43,626 nt of DNA, taken from Verrucomicrobiota bacterium (GTDB lineage Bacteria > Verrucomicrobiota > Verrucomicrobiia > Opitutales > Opitutaceae). Made by a program: the position numbers and the translations under genes. This document shows positions 1-9,317 of the stretch, piece after piece. Numbering within the stretch: position 1 is the first letter of the stretch; each line of letters opens with the position of its first letter. The DNA lies in contig JAEWBF010000003.1 of the NCBI GenBank assembly GCA_023391285.1, positions 1-43,626 of the forward strand. Direction: 5' to 3'. The notes under the pieces were generated by a model. That model saw only the letters and a list, made by a program, of their open reading frames with translations. It searched no databases and had not been told where the DNA came from.

Positions 1-69
1 GGCGTCCCGACGGTATTGCTCCGTAAACTTGCGACGGCGCATTGCGCCGTCTGAACTCGATTGGGTCAT
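1..69 (-). CDS. IS3-family transposase OrfA, N-terminal fragment
   Basis: Twenty-three codons are visible, from the ATG at 69 to the window edge. After a short lead they read RRRKFTEQYRRDA, the standard opening of the helix-turn-helix protein (OrfA) of IS3-family elements. In the family OrfA binds the IS ends, and a -1 frameshift fuses it to the DDE catalytic OrfB. A purine-rich GAAAGAGAG precedes the start. Everything downstream lies outside the window. Confidence 0.7.
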   Translation of the reverse strand, partial: MTQSSSDGAMRRRKFTEQYRRDA

Positions 70-124
70 TGGTAGGCTCTCTTTCTTGAGCCCAACTCGT
101 GTCCGTCAAACCGGGGCAACCTCA
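1..124 (-). mobile_element. IS3-family insertion sequence, one end only
   Basis: The element runs off the left edge of the window. Read on the minus strand, its end begins at 124 with TGAGGTTGCCCCGG and continues into CGGACACG. This is a typical IS3-family end: it starts with TG and has a short untranslated lead of about 55 bases before the first transposase frame. The adjacent gene is cut exactly here. Only one inverted repeat is visible, so the target duplication and the full length cannot be determined. Confidence 0.75.
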
Positions 125-424
125 GTATATACTTTCTTCGCCCTTCCTGTGCCACTCGTAGCTGCTTTCCTTGTCGTTCAACATCGCTGCCTCAAAGCCG
201 TCTGGATTTTCAGGCGTCCGCTCGAAATGCTGTTCAAAGGCTTTTTCGATGCGGTCGGAAAGTTGAGAAATCGACCAGCACTTTCCCTGCTGTTCGCAAT
301 AGTGGCACCTCCGCGCGGTTCCGGAACGCTTAATATCACGACGCAAGAACTTCTCTCCGATACAGGCACTGCACACGAGTCTGATTGCGATATCCGATTC
401 AGTTTCTTCCGGGCTGGAGGGCAT
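122..424 (-). pseudogene. HEPN/RES N-terminal-domain protein truncated by an IS
   Basis: About 100 residues remain. A pair of CxxC motifs (VCSAC and CHYC, roughly residues 13-45) precedes an ISQLSDRIEKAFEQHFERT segment. This matches my memory of the N-terminal domain that precedes RES (NAD-consuming) domains in HEPN/RES proteins. The start at 424 is chosen because AGGAG lies eight bases upstream; an in-frame start at 550 would add a weakly conserved lead. The reading frame runs into the IS end, and the stop TGA (122-124) is formed by the first three bases of the IS. The RES domain that would follow is therefore lost. The domain name is from memory. The truncation itself is seen in the sequence. 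Confidence 0.6.
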
Positions 425-580
425 AGCAACCGCTCCTAGCGAAGCAGATGTGGGATTCGCAACGTTTTCCGTTAGGCCCACGATCTTGGGTGGGCTTGTG
501 CCTTGCTCTCGTCGACCAAAGCCAAGGCTGTTCTTTCGCGGAATGGCCAAGAGCCTCGGGGTGGTGCCTTTCGGTGATGC

Positions 581-1669
581 CTAAATGACAGCCGCAAACT
601 TGTCGCTGGCGACACCAGCGTAAACCTGTTCCGTCACGCGCACAGAAGAATGGCCGAGCCACTTACTGGCTGTGTGGATATCGTGCTGTTCGGTGACCGT
701 GGATGCGAATACCTTCCGCAACCAATGGATAGGGCGCTTGTCTTTGATTCCCTTCAATTGGAGCCAGCGAACAAGGCGGCGCGCGGACCGCTCAGCGCGG
801 CGCAACGGACGGCCATGTTTCGATATGCGCGGCGGGGTGATGTCTTGTATGATATAGTTGGAAGGTATCCCACGATGGGACTCGAAGAAGCGGAGCAAGG
901 TCGGAGAAACCGGAACTTCCCGCGACTCGCCGTTCTTCGTTCTGTGGTCTGAGGTGCTTTCGATTGAAATCCACCGCTCGCGAACATCCGCCCACTTAAG
1001 GTGAGTCGCCTCGCCGACACGCGCTCCTGCGCCGAGACACGCCTTGAATAGCAACAATTCGTTGCGGTCGAGTTCACGCTCGGCATCGGCGTTTAACGCG
1101 ATGACTTGAGCCACGGGTGGAGCGATGAACTGCTTCGGCTTCGGGGTCCGAGGCACATTTCCGGCGAAGGGATTCGCGAGTTCCTTCCCGACCTTCGTCG
1201 CCCACGCGAGAAATCGCTTGTTGAAAAGGGCCGCAGCCTGCCGCACCAAGGATACGAAGTTTGATTCAGTAATCCCGAGGCGCCGAGCAGTTAGGGTGGA
1301 CGCCTCTCGAGCCAGCTCTCCGAGATTCGTCACGTTCAAGAGCTTGGTGATCTCAAGAAGGCAAACTTCGTATTTGTGGGCAGAGCTCCACGAAGGCTTC
1401 TTGCCCTCCCCAGGTGTGGCGTGCCATCGCCAGTAAAGCTCAATGGCTTCGTTCACCTCGCGCACGCTGCCGCCGGAGAACCCTTTCTCCACCTGAGCGA
1501 GAAAGATGCGGGCACCTTGGATGCGGGCTGCATCCAAGTCGGTCTCGTAGGTGGAGAGATTGAACTGCCGGCCGTTGATCCGGAAGAACACGTTCCAGAC
1601 GGAGCCGCGTTTGATGAAGTTCATTTTGAAGTTCGGGTTCTTGGCCTTCACCGGCACCAATAACAACAC
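581..1669 (-). CDS. Tyrosine recombinase (phage/island integrase)
   Basis: This 362-residue protein is the usual length for an island integrase. The C-terminal catalytic domain shows all the expected boxes: the first Arg in GARVGEATHLKW, a Lys in the TKNGESREVPV hairpin, HWLRK (HxxR), GHSSVRVTE (second His) and the nucleophile Tyr in QVYAG near the C-terminus. The N-terminal part (MNFIKRGSVWNVFFRING) resembles the arm-binding/SAM-like region. The start at 1669 is a GTG; an ATG at residue 16 is an equally good choice. It would catalyse site-specific integration or excision, and the tRNA-Asn fragment 124 bp upstream of its start suggests the target. GC content is lower than in the core genes to the right, as expected for acquired DNA. 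It looks intact. Confidence 0.93.
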   Translation of the reverse strand: MLLLVPVKAKNPNFKMNFIKRGSVWNVFFRINGRQFNLSTYETDLDAARIQGARIFLAQVEKGFSGGSVREVNEAIELYWRWHATPGEGKKPSWSSAHKYEVCLLEITKLLNVTNLGELAREASTLTARRLGITESNFVSLVRQAAALFNKRFLAWATKVGKELANPFAGNVPRTPKPKQFIAPPVAQVIALNADAERELDRNELLLFKACLGAGARVGEATHLKWADVRERWISIESTSDHRTKNGESREVPVSPTLLRFFESHRGIPSNYIIQDITPPRISKHGRPLRRAERSARRLVRWLQLKGIKDKRPIHWLRKVFASTVTEQHDIHTASKWLGHSSVRVTEQVYAGVASDKFAAVI

Positions 1670-1710
1670 CGAGGGAGTTTGCTGAGGGCTGCCCCAAGCT
1701 GCCGTAAACT

Positions 1711-1730
1711 GGTGCTAGCAGGTGCTAGCA
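1711..1730. repeat. Tandem 10-bp repeat carrying two TGCTAGCA palindromes
   Basis: GGTGCTAGCA occurs twice back to back, and each copy contains the perfect 8-bp palindrome TGCTAGCA. It lies about 40 bp upstream of the integrase start and 60 bp from the tRNA-derived attachment remnant. That position suits a recombinase or excisionase arm site, or an operator for the integrase gene. The repeat is seen; its role is inferred. Confidence 0.6.
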
Positions 1731-1779
1731 AAACGCCGAAATTTTGGGCTCTCTAAGAGGTGAGCTACGAGGAGAACTT

Positions 1780-2547
<768 letters not shown>

Positions 2548-2602
2548 AAAAAAGAGGGATGGATGAAGTGGTGATCCAGCGTTCGAGAAAGACGCTCGAC
2601 GC

Positions 2603-4255
2603 TCATGGGACTTTCGCGGCAGGCGTCTGCGGTGAGGGTTGAGCGTTTGCCGTCGCCCACTCCGCCTGAGCGGCGGCGAGTTCACGCAGGGTTTGCGTCT
2701 CGAGCATGAGATCGAGGCGGCGGGAGGTCGTTGTTTCCTGCGCATCGGGTCCGACCCAGCCGGCCACCAGCAGCGCGTCGTCCACGCGACTCGTTTCCCG
2801 CGCCGTGGCGTTGAAGCGACGCAGATCGGCCATGATCGCGGCGGAGAAAACACTCTCGATCGCAGTCGTGAAGTCCTCGACCGAGCCGCCGCGACTCACC
2901 AGGCGATGAAGCAGCGAACGATACACGCGCTCCGCTTCAGACCCTTCCGGAGTGAGGCCGGGATGAAACCCCAGCGGAAATCCGTGCAGGCGGGGCGCAA
3001 ATCCGGCGATCGATTCCGGCGGCGCCACCCCCAGGATGGAGGAGAGCCGGTTCGACTCCTGCATCACGCGTCGCGAAACCGGCTGGCTCGTGAGGTAACG
3101 AAGAAAATCCACCGCGACCTCGGGATGGCGCGAACTCCGCGCCACGCCGACTGCGTTGCCGGGCGTTTCCGAGAGATCCGAAATCGGACCCAACGTAAAA
3201 GAGCCTCGCACGCCGTCATCGGTGGTCGGCAAAGGAACCGGCAGGATCGCCATGGGAAACGGGACTCCCGCGAGGATCGTATCCGCGTCCCAACTACCCG
3301 TCGGCAGGAACAGCGCGCGGCCTTGCGCGAATTGAAACAGGCTGTCGTCCCGCTGCAGCTGCAGAAATCCGGTCGTCGTATAGCTCGCGATCTCCCGCAT
3401 CATCGTGAGCCCCGACGCGACGGCCGGGTCGCGCCAGCTCCAGCTCCCACGCAGGTAAGCCAGGTAGGCCGTCATGTAGACCTCCGGCACGATCGGCACG
3501 AACGTGCGATGCACGTTGACCGCGGGCTCGTTCATCAATCGCTGCGTCTGGCTCCCGAACAACCGATTCAGGTAGTGGTGCGTGTGATTAACGGAGCCGG
3601 CGAAGGGTAAAATGGTCCGGCCCGTTCGTGCGGAGTAGGCCTCGATCTCGTGGCACAAAGCGATCAGCTCCGCGTAGTTCTCCGGCACCTTCGTCGAGCC
3701 CGTGATCTCGCGCAGCAGGCTGGCATTCGCGAACAGCCGCACGGTCTGGATCGTGAACGGGATGCCATAGACTTGTTGCAGGTTGACCCGATAGGCGCGA
3801 CCGCTGCGCAGGTCATTGATGAACGTCTCTCGCCAGCGATGTCCTTCCAGCTCCGTGCCGACGTTGTAGGGATTGGCTTGCTCGACCCACTCGTCGAGCG
3901 GGAGAAAATACCGCGCGAGAAATTCGTCCGGCTGCCCGCGGTCCATGTCCGCGAGGTCGGGAGCATTCCCGCCCACCATCTGCGTCCGCAGCCACGCGGA
4001 CCACATCCGAATCGGAACCGGCATCTGCACGACACGCACGCCAGGATTGAGCTTCTCGTATTCGCTGATCGCCTCGTCGTAAGCGCGGATGATGCCCGGA
4101 TGTATCGTGACATGCGCGAAACGAATGACCACCGGTTCCGTTCCTGTCGTCGGCGCCCCGTCGCCCGCTCGTGGCCGCACCAGTATCCAAATGACGGATG
4201 CAGCGAAGCTCGCCACCACGAGAAGCAGACCAATCCGATTGCGCAAACTGCTCAT
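2603..4255 (-). CDS. Extracellular solute-binding protein of a sugar ABC transporter
   Basis: This 550-residue protein begins with a hydrophobic segment at residues 8-26 that is probably an uncleaved membrane anchor or signal, with no lipobox Cys. It continues as a family-1 type binding protein: EYEKLNPGVRVVQMPV early, GGNAPDLADMDRGQPDEFL, VYGIPFTIQTVRLFANASLL, a GRALFLPTGSWDAD segment, and GNAVGVARSSRHPEVAVDFL near residue 370. In the family these proteins capture oligosaccharides outside the membrane and deliver them to two permeases. No permease or ATPase gene is in the window. Its ATG overlaps the stop of the upstream TPR gene (ATGA), which indicates translational coupling. Confidence 0.85.
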   Translation of the reverse strand: MSSLRNRIGLLLVVASFAASVIWILVRPRAGDGAPTTGTEPVVIRFAHVTIHPGIIRAYDEAISEYEKLNPGVRVVQMPVPIRMWSAWLRTQMVGGNAPDLADMDRGQPDEFLARYFLPLDEWVEQANPYNVGTELEGHRWRETFINDLRSGRAYRVNLQQVYGIPFTIQTVRLFANASLLREITGSTKVPENYAELIALCHEIEAYSARTGRTILPFAGSVNHTHHYLNRLFGSQTQRLMNEPAVNVHRTFVPIVPEVYMTAYLAYLRGSWSWRDPAVASGLTMMREIASYTTTGFLQLQRDDSLFQFAQGRALFLPTGSWDADTILAGVPFPMAILPVPLPTTDDGVRGSFTLGPISDLSETPGNAVGVARSSRHPEVAVDFLRYLTSQPVSRRVMQESNRLSSILGVAPPESIAGFAPRLHGFPLGFHPGLTPEGSEAERVYRSLLHRLVSRGGSVEDFTTAIESVFSAAIMADLRRFNATARETSRVDDALLVAGWVGPDAQETTTSRRLDLMLETQTLRELAAAQAEWATANAQPSPQTPAAKVP

Positions 4256-5076
4256 GGGCGAGCCTCCTCGGGAAGCGCGAGGAGCCGCTCGCGGATCAGG
4301 TCCACGCGAGGATCACGCGGGAAGGTTGCGACGAACTCGCTCCATGCCTGACGCGAGACCGCGGGCTGGTCGAGTTCACGCGCGACTTCACCGATCTGCA
4401 CCAGCACGTCGGCACGCACGGTCGCTGCCGCGATTCCCGCCGCCATCGCACTCTGGAGATGATCGAGCGCACGACTGCGATTCCCGCCAAAAAAGAGGTG
4501 GCTCCGGCCCAGCACCAAATGAAAGTCGCGCCGTGCGCCCGCGTCGGTGAGTTGCGGCCCCAACGCCTCCAGATCCGCCAGCGTGCGCAGCGGGTCGGCG
4601 CCCAGTTTGTAAAGTCGCAGCGTCGCCAGTCGCGCCGCCGCCATCTGCGCAAACGGATGATGCGGGTGCGAAGCCAACAAGGCCGCATACCGATCCGCCG
4701 CCCGTGCGGGGTCCGGCGTGAAAGCGTGCACCTCGGCGATGCGAGCCAAGAGGTAATTCGCGGTCACGACCACGTCAGCGCTCGCCGACGCGTCTTTTGC
4801 GAGCGCGCTGAGTTCCTGTTCCGCACGCGCGATTCGGTCCGCCGTTCTCGGCTGCAGGTTCAACCACGCAACCGCCAGGCCCAAACGATGGGTCGGTTCA
4901 TCCGCGCTTTCCTCGAACGAACGTGCGGCTTCGGTGAAACGCCATTCCCGCAAATCCTGCCACGCAGAATTTCCCTTCGGTTCCGCGTTCAGTCGCGTCA
5001 TTGCGCTCGTCGCCAGTCCCAACGCACACACCACCCCGCGCCCGACGCGAGAACATGCCAACCGGCGGGCCGGCAT
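4252..5076 (-). CDS. Periplasmic TPR-repeat protein
   Basis: The predicted product has 274 residues. The start at 5076 gives an Arg-rich N-terminus followed by a hydrophobic signal-like stretch (GVVCALGLATSA), so export is likely. The rest is helical-repeat sequence typical of tetratricopeptides: RFTEAARSFEESADEP, YLLARIAEVHAF, ARAADRYAALLASHPHHPFA, VLVQIGEVARELDQPA. TPR proteins usually act as protein-binding scaffolds, and no catalytic motif is seen. The stop overlaps the start of the solute-binding protein gene by four bases, so the two are co-translated and the TPR protein may serve that transport system. The frame stays open further upstream to 5400, but that would overlap the LacI gene. 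Confidence 0.7.
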   Translation of the reverse strand: MPARRLACSRVGRGVVCALGLATSAMTRLNAEPKGNSAWQDLREWRFTEAARSFEESADEPTHRLGLAVAWLNLQPRTADRIARAEQELSALAKDASASADVVVTANYLLARIAEVHAFTPDPARAADRYAALLASHPHHPFAQMAAARLATLRLYKLGADPLRTLADLEALGPQLTDAGARRDFHLVLGRSHLFFGGNRSRALDHLQSAMAAGIAAATVRADVLVQIGEVARELDQPAVSRQAWSEFVATFPRDPRVDLIRERLLALPEEARP

Positions 5077-5125
5077 GCGCCTCACAGCAGTAGCGGACGG
5101 ACAGGAGTTCAAGGCAGCTGGGGTT

Positions 5126-5135
5126 AGACCGGTTT
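5126..5135. promoter_or_regulatory. Candidate LacI-family operator
   Basis: AGACCGGTTT is an imperfect palindrome around CCGG (8 of 10 positions symmetric), resembling the central CG-type half-sites of LacI-family operators. It lies in the 256-bp gap between the LacI gene and the TPR/solute-binding operon. This is inference from one site, with no second copy identified. Confidence 0.25.
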
Positions 5136-5332
5136 CGCGGCGTCTTCGAAGCGGAGCTTCGGGGTGAGAAGGAAGGCATGCAGAAGAGTGACGTGCGAGT
5201 CCTTCCGCTGAGCGGATGTTATCTGGCGCCGCAAAATGCGAGCATGGGGTAGGTGCGACTGCACCGTCTTGGCACCGGTCATCCGCGCGACACGAAATCA
5301 ACTCGCGGAAGCGCGCAAAACCACCGGCGATC

Positions 5333-6400
5333 TTATTGATGACTTCCGTTGAGCTGAGCGCTCCCCGCGGCAAAGATCCCTTCGTGGTCAACCCAACCAC
5401 TCTCGACGAGGAGATGCTGGGCCCGCGTCGGGACGCCCTTCTCGTTGCGGTGAATCATGCCCACAATCTGATCAACGCACGCCGCTCCCACACGCCGGCG
5501 ATCCAGCAGCACGCCCGGCATTCCATCGGGCGCTGCCGGGTTCGTGACGTTGAGCTGCACGAAACGAAGCTTCCGCGCATACGCCGGTCCGCGGTCCTGT
5601 GCCCAACGCCGCGCCGCGTCCAAAATCACGTTCAAACCCAGGATAACTTGGGGACGGTGGCGGGCGTGCCACTTCGCAAAGGCTTTCTCGTCCCAGCCAC
5701 GCATCAGCAAAGGCTCGATATCGGCCGCATCTGGGTTCAGCCGCTGCTCCATCAAATACGCCGACAACCACAGGTGATCGGACTTTCGATCGGTATTCTC
5801 GTCGAGCACGAGTCCAACGCGTTGATAACCCGCGGCACGGCACCGCCGCACGGCATCGATCATTCCGTGATAGAAATCCGGATACACGCGATGAACGTGC
5901 GGCTCCTGCATGGAATAGCCGTAGGCCACGACCGAGAAACGATCCCATTCCACATCCAAGGTGATGCTATGAACGGTGAGAGGAGCGAGCAGCAGCCCGT
6001 GGATGTAGCGGGTCGACGTGATCTGGTTGAAGCGCTGACGCGTCAGTCGCGGGTCACCCAGCCAGAAATGCTCCAGGCCGTAACCGAGTTCCTCGGCGCG
6101 CTCCCGCGCTCCCTCGAAGAGATCGGAATAGGTCTTGATCGCACCGCGGCCGCCGTGCTGCGGCGCATCCGCCGTGATGTAGCCCAGCACCGCTTGCCGC
6201 GCCCGTCCGCGACGATTTCGCCACGCGACGAAGGCGGACACGAAAGGGTTGGAACGATACCCCATCTCCCGCGCTGTCTCCTGAATCCTCAACCGCGTGG
6301 CTTCGGGGATGCGCGGATGGTCGCGCAACGCCAGCGAAACGGTGGTCTGGTGGACGCCCGCTTTTTTCGCAACATCGCTCATCGTCACCCGGCGCGGCAT
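5333..6400 (-). CDS. LacI-family transcriptional regulator
   Basis: This 355-residue protein has the classic LacI N-terminal helix-turn-helix (TMSDVAKKAGVHQTTVSLAL, about residues 6-25), a hinge-helix region (MGYRSNPFVSAFVAW), and a periplasmic-binding-protein-like sugar domain (AVLGYITAD, GLLLAPL, VVAYGYSM, YQRVGLVLDEN, ILGLNVILDAARRW). In this family, binding of a sugar changes DNA affinity. It lies immediately upstream of the TPR/solute-binding operon on the same strand and probably controls it and perhaps the neighbouring catabolic genes. The start at 6400 opens with MPRRVTMSDVA; the second ATG at codon 7 is also possible. Confidence 0.93.
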   Translation of the reverse strand: MPRRVTMSDVAKKAGVHQTTVSLALRDHPRIPEATRLRIQETAREMGYRSNPFVSAFVAWRNRRGRARQAVLGYITADAPQHGGRGAIKTYSDLFEGARERAEELGYGLEHFWLGDPRLTRQRFNQITSTRYIHGLLLAPLTVHSITLDVEWDRFSVVAYGYSMQEPHVHRVYPDFYHGMIDAVRRCRAAGYQRVGLVLDENTDRKSDHLWLSAYLMEQRLNPDAADIEPLLMRGWDEKAFAKWHARHRPQVILGLNVILDAARRWAQDRGPAYARKLRFVQLNVTNPAAPDGMPGVLLDRRRVGAACVDQIVGMIHRNEKGVPTRAQHLLVESGWVDHEGIFAAGSAQLNGSHQ

Positions 6401-6479
6401 GCGGAATCGCTAGGCGAACCGAATTCGACCGCAAGCGCGCAGTGCGCTCTCGCCGCATCGGCCACGCATCGCCGCTCGT

Positions 6480-7298
6480 TCAAACAGACGCATCCGCCGT
6501 CCGCGCGCGTTGTCGCCAGTGCTGCGGACTCAGTTTGGAAATGCGTTTGAACTGACGCGAAAAATAAAAGGCGTCCTCGTAGCCCAGAGCGTCCGCGATT
6601 TCAGCGACGTTGAGTCTGCTCGTTTGCAGAAGCATCTGCGCGCGCTCGATTTTCCGCGCCACGAGATAATCGCGCGGACTGCACCCCACCCTTTCCACAA
6701 ACATTCGGCGCAGGTGGGCCGGCGAAGCGTTCATGAACGCCACCATCTGTTCCACGCGGCCAAATCGCTGCGGCTCGGCGTCGATCGCCTCGAGCAACGC
6801 CTCCAGTCGCGGCGCCTTCGGGCGCTGCCGCTGATGGTGCAGCCGCCAGAGCTGAGCCAGCACGAGGAAGACCATCGCCTGCACTTCGCGCGCGGCGAGC
6901 GGATCAGTCCACCGCGCCCGCGCTGCGATTTCACGCAGCCGAAGATCCAGGTCCGCGTCGCGTGGAACATCAATGCCGAGGAAGGCACGACGGGCCAGGG
7001 GCCGACCTTTGGTGAAAACAAAATGCGCGGCAAAGTTCACCATCGTGCCTTCGCCGATTTGCCGCGCTTTCAGCCGGCTTCTTGGCGCAAACAGGAACGC
7101 CCGGCCAGGAGCGATTTGGTAAGATGCTCCGTCGATCTCCAAACTGCCTTCGCCGGCGAGTCCGATCCAGAGATTGTAGTAATCGCCGATCTCCGCCTCC
7201 CAGTGCCAGGGATTTAGATTCGTCCACACGGTGGGGCGATGAACCAGTCGGATTTCAGGTAGGTTGAGCACTTCGTTCGCCATGAGCGCTACGTCCAT
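6480..7298 (-). CDS. AraC-family transcriptional regulator
   Basis: The 272 residues form an N-terminal cupin-like sensor (GLAGEGSLEIDGASYQIAPG, FLFAPRS) followed by a C-terminal AraC double helix-turn-helix. Visible elements are VEQMVAFMNASPAHLRRMF, GCSPRDYLVARKIERAQ, LNVAEIADALGYEDAFYFS and RQFKRISKLSPQHWR. AraC regulators of this layout usually activate sugar catabolic genes when a ligand occupies the cupin. It is transcribed away from the Gfo/Idh gene, with only 62 bp between the two starts, so control of that divergent operon is likely. Confidence 0.93.
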   Translation of the reverse strand: MDVALMANEVLNLPEIRLVHRPTVWTNLNPWHWEAEIGDYYNLWIGLAGEGSLEIDGASYQIAPGRAFLFAPRSRLKARQIGEGTMVNFAAHFVFTKGRPLARRAFLGIDVPRDADLDLRLREIAARARWTDPLAAREVQAMVFLVLAQLWRLHHQRQRPKAPRLEALLEAIDAEPQRFGRVEQMVAFMNASPAHLRRMFVERVGCSPRDYLVARKIERAQMLLQTSRLNVAEIADALGYEDAFYFSRQFKRISKLSPQHWRQRARTADASV

Positions 7299-7360
7299 GC
7301 GAAATACTTCCGCCGTCCATTCTCCGAGTCACCCCAATTTGCTACTTTCGTGGCGCAATC

Positions 7361-8488
7361 ATGGACTCCTCGAAACTCAAGATCGGCATCGTCGGCATGG
7401 GCAACATGGGCTCGGATCACGCCCGGCGCATCCTCGCCGGTGAAGTCCCGGGCATGGAATTCGCAGGGGTCTGCGACGCAGACGAGTCCCGGCTTGCCAG
7501 CTGGAAGACTCGCGGCGTAGCGACTCACACTTCCTACACGTCGCTGCTCTCCAGCGGCATTCAGGCGGTCCTGATCGCCACGCCTCATTTCAGCCATGTG
7601 TCCTTCGGCGTGAGCGCCCTGGAGGCCGGCTTGCATGTGTTGGTCGAAAAACCGATTGCGGTGCAGAAAGCCGACGCGGAGCAACTCATCGCTGCCCACG
7701 TTCAGCCCGGCCAGGTCTTCGCCGCGATGTTCAACCAGCGAACCGACCCTCTTTATATCAAGATCAAGCGGATGCTGGACGCCGGCGAGTTGGGAAAAAT
7801 CCAGCGTATCACGTGGACCATTACGGACTGGTATCGCACCCAGGCGTATTACAACTCCGGCGGCTGGCGCGCTTCTTGGGCGGGCGAAGGCGGTGGTGTT
7901 TTGATCAACCAGTGTCCGCATCAACTCGATCTCTACCAATGGCTCTTCGGACTGCCCGCGCGTGTCCGCGCGTTCTGCCACTACGGCCGCTTCCACGACA
8001 TCGAGGTCGAGGATTCCGTCACTGCCTACTTCGAACATGCCAACGGCGCCAGCGCCGTGTTCATCACCACGACGGGTGAAGCCCCCGGCACCAACCGGCT
8101 CGAGATCGCCGGCGAGCGCGGGAAACTGGTCGCCGAAGGCGGGAAGCTGCATTTCTCGCGCAATGAGATCTCCACCGCCGAACATCTTCGAATCTCCAAA
8201 GAGAGCTTCTCCCGGCCCGAAGTGTGGGAGATCGACATCCCCGTTTCCGGTCGCGGCGAACAGCACGTTGGGATTCTGAAGAATTTCGTCGGCGCTTGTC
8301 TGCGCGGCGAGCCGCTCATCGCTCCGGCGGCCGAGGGACTTCGCTCCGTGGAACTCGCCAACGCCATGCTGTTGTCTTCGGCGCAGGAAAAGACCCTCAC
8401 GCTGCCGCTGCAAAGCGACGACTACGCCCGCTGGCTCGCCGAAAAAATCGCGGGTTCACGCTTCAAACCCACACCGCCGAAGCCGTAA
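7361..8488 (+). CDS. Gfo/Idh/MocA-family sugar dehydrogenase
   Basis: This 375-residue protein begins with a Rossmann NAD(P)-binding motif (GIVGMGNMG, about 9-17), followed by LIATPHFSHV and the family's LVEKPIAV (EKP at 96-98, catalytic Lys). The C-terminal substrate domain contains GGGVLINQCPHQLDLYQWLFG, with the His/Asp pair typical of the family. Such enzymes oxidise or epimerise sugars, sugar acids or inositols using NAD(P); the exact substrate cannot be read from the sequence. It heads a probable operon with the TIM-barrel isomerase (39 bp gap) and the GH1 remnant (10 bp further gap), divergent from the AraC regulator. Confidence 0.92.
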   Translation: MDSSKLKIGIVGMGNMGSDHARRILAGEVPGMEFAGVCDADESRLASWKTRGVATHTSYTSLLSSGIQAVLIATPHFSHVSFGVSALEAGLHVLVEKPIAVQKADAEQLIAAHVQPGQVFAAMFNQRTDPLYIKIKRMLDAGELGKIQRITWTITDWYRTQAYYNSGGWRASWAGEGGGVLINQCPHQLDLYQWLFGLPARVRAFCHYGRFHDIEVEDSVTAYFEHANGASAVFITTTGEAPGTNRLEIAGERGKLVAEGGKLHFSRNEISTAEHLRISKESFSRPEVWEIDIPVSGRGEQHVGILKNFVGACLRGEPLIAPAAEGLRSVELANAMLLSSAQEKTLTLPLQSDDYARWLAEKIAGSRFKPTPPKP

Positions 8489-8527
8489 CGCTCATACTTT
8501 CCAACGATCCGTTTCCATTCCCTACCC

Positions 8528-9307
8528 ATGCAACTCGAGCAAATTTCGGTGAACCTCTACAGCCTTCGCGATTTACTAAAAACGCGCGAAGACTTCATCG
8601 CCTCCGTCAATCGTCTGTCCGCGATCGGATTCCGATCCGTGCAACTCAGCGGCGTCGCACCCGGGCTCATGCCCGAATCCGATTTCGTCAGCATTTGCGC
8701 AGACGCAGGTATCAAGATTACTGCGACGCATGAGCCTTCGGTGCAATTGCTCGCGGAGCCACAGATCTCGGTCGAGCGGCTTGGTCGGCTGGGCGTGTTC
8801 TTCACGGCCTACCCGTTTCCCGCGGGTATCGATTTCGGTGACGAGGCGGTCGTTTCACGCTGGTTGCGCGACTTGGATCGCGCGGCCACGGCGCTTCGCG
8901 CGGCTGGGATCACGTTGTGTTACCACAACCACCATCAGGAGTTCACCAAAGTAGGAGGACGATTGCTGTTGGAGCGCATCTACGCCGAGACGTCGCTCGC
9001 CGGGGAGCCCGACACCTATTGGATCCAGGCCGGCGGCGGAAGCCCGCTGCAATGGACTCAGAAGCTCGCTGCGCAAAACCGCCTCCCCCTGATCCATCTC
9101 AAAGACTACCGCGTCACGGCGAAAGGCGAGGTGCAGTTCGCCGAGTTAGGCGCAGGCAACCTCGATTTCGATCCCATCCTCGAGGCTGCGACCGCGGGAG
9201 GCTGCCAATCCTTCATCATCGAGCAGGACACGACTTACGGGCGGGATCCCTTCGAGAGTGTCGCCGAAAGTTTCAGATTCCTGCAGTCGCGTCTCGATCG
9301 CCGCTGA
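8528..9307 (+). CDS. Sugar phosphate isomerase/epimerase-like TIM barrel
   Basis: The 259-residue protein matches the xylose-isomerase-like/AP-endonuclease-2 superfamily in length and motifs. It has SVNLYSLRDLL at the N-terminus, GFRSVQLSGVAPG, ITATHEPSV, and the metal-site segments YHNHHQEF, LIHLKDYR and FIIEQDTT. Members isomerise or epimerise sugars or inositol intermediates with a divalent metal, and are often paired with Gfo/Idh/MocA dehydrogenases, as here. The specific substrate is unknown. It has the same strand and tight spacing as its neighbours. Confidence 0.88.
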   Translation: MQLEQISVNLYSLRDLLKTREDFIASVNRLSAIGFRSVQLSGVAPGLMPESDFVSICADAGIKITATHEPSVQLLAEPQISVERLGRLGVFFTAYPFPAGIDFGDEAVVSRWLRDLDRAATALRAAGITLCYHNHHQEFTKVGGRLLLERIYAETSLAGEPDTYWIQAGGGSPLQWTQKLAAQNRLPLIHLKDYRVTAKGEVQFAELGAGNLDFDPILEAATAGGCQSFIIEQDTTYGRDPFESVAESFRFLQSRLDRR

Positions 9308-9317
9308 GCCTGTTCAC

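Noticed and set aside
2639..3610. Long plus-strand open frame opposite the solute-binding protein
   Set aside because: It is antisense to a well-supported gene and its composition is Arg/His/Pro-rich as expected for a shadow frame in high-GC DNA. The same applies to the long antisense frames at 4198-5127, 5216-6550, 12685-15383, 18971-20362, 27914-29062 and 34261-35745.
5126..5135. Same operator-like palindrome sought before the TonB receptor, dehydrogenase and lyase genes
   Set aside because: No second convincing copy was seen in those intergenic regions, so no regulon is claimed.
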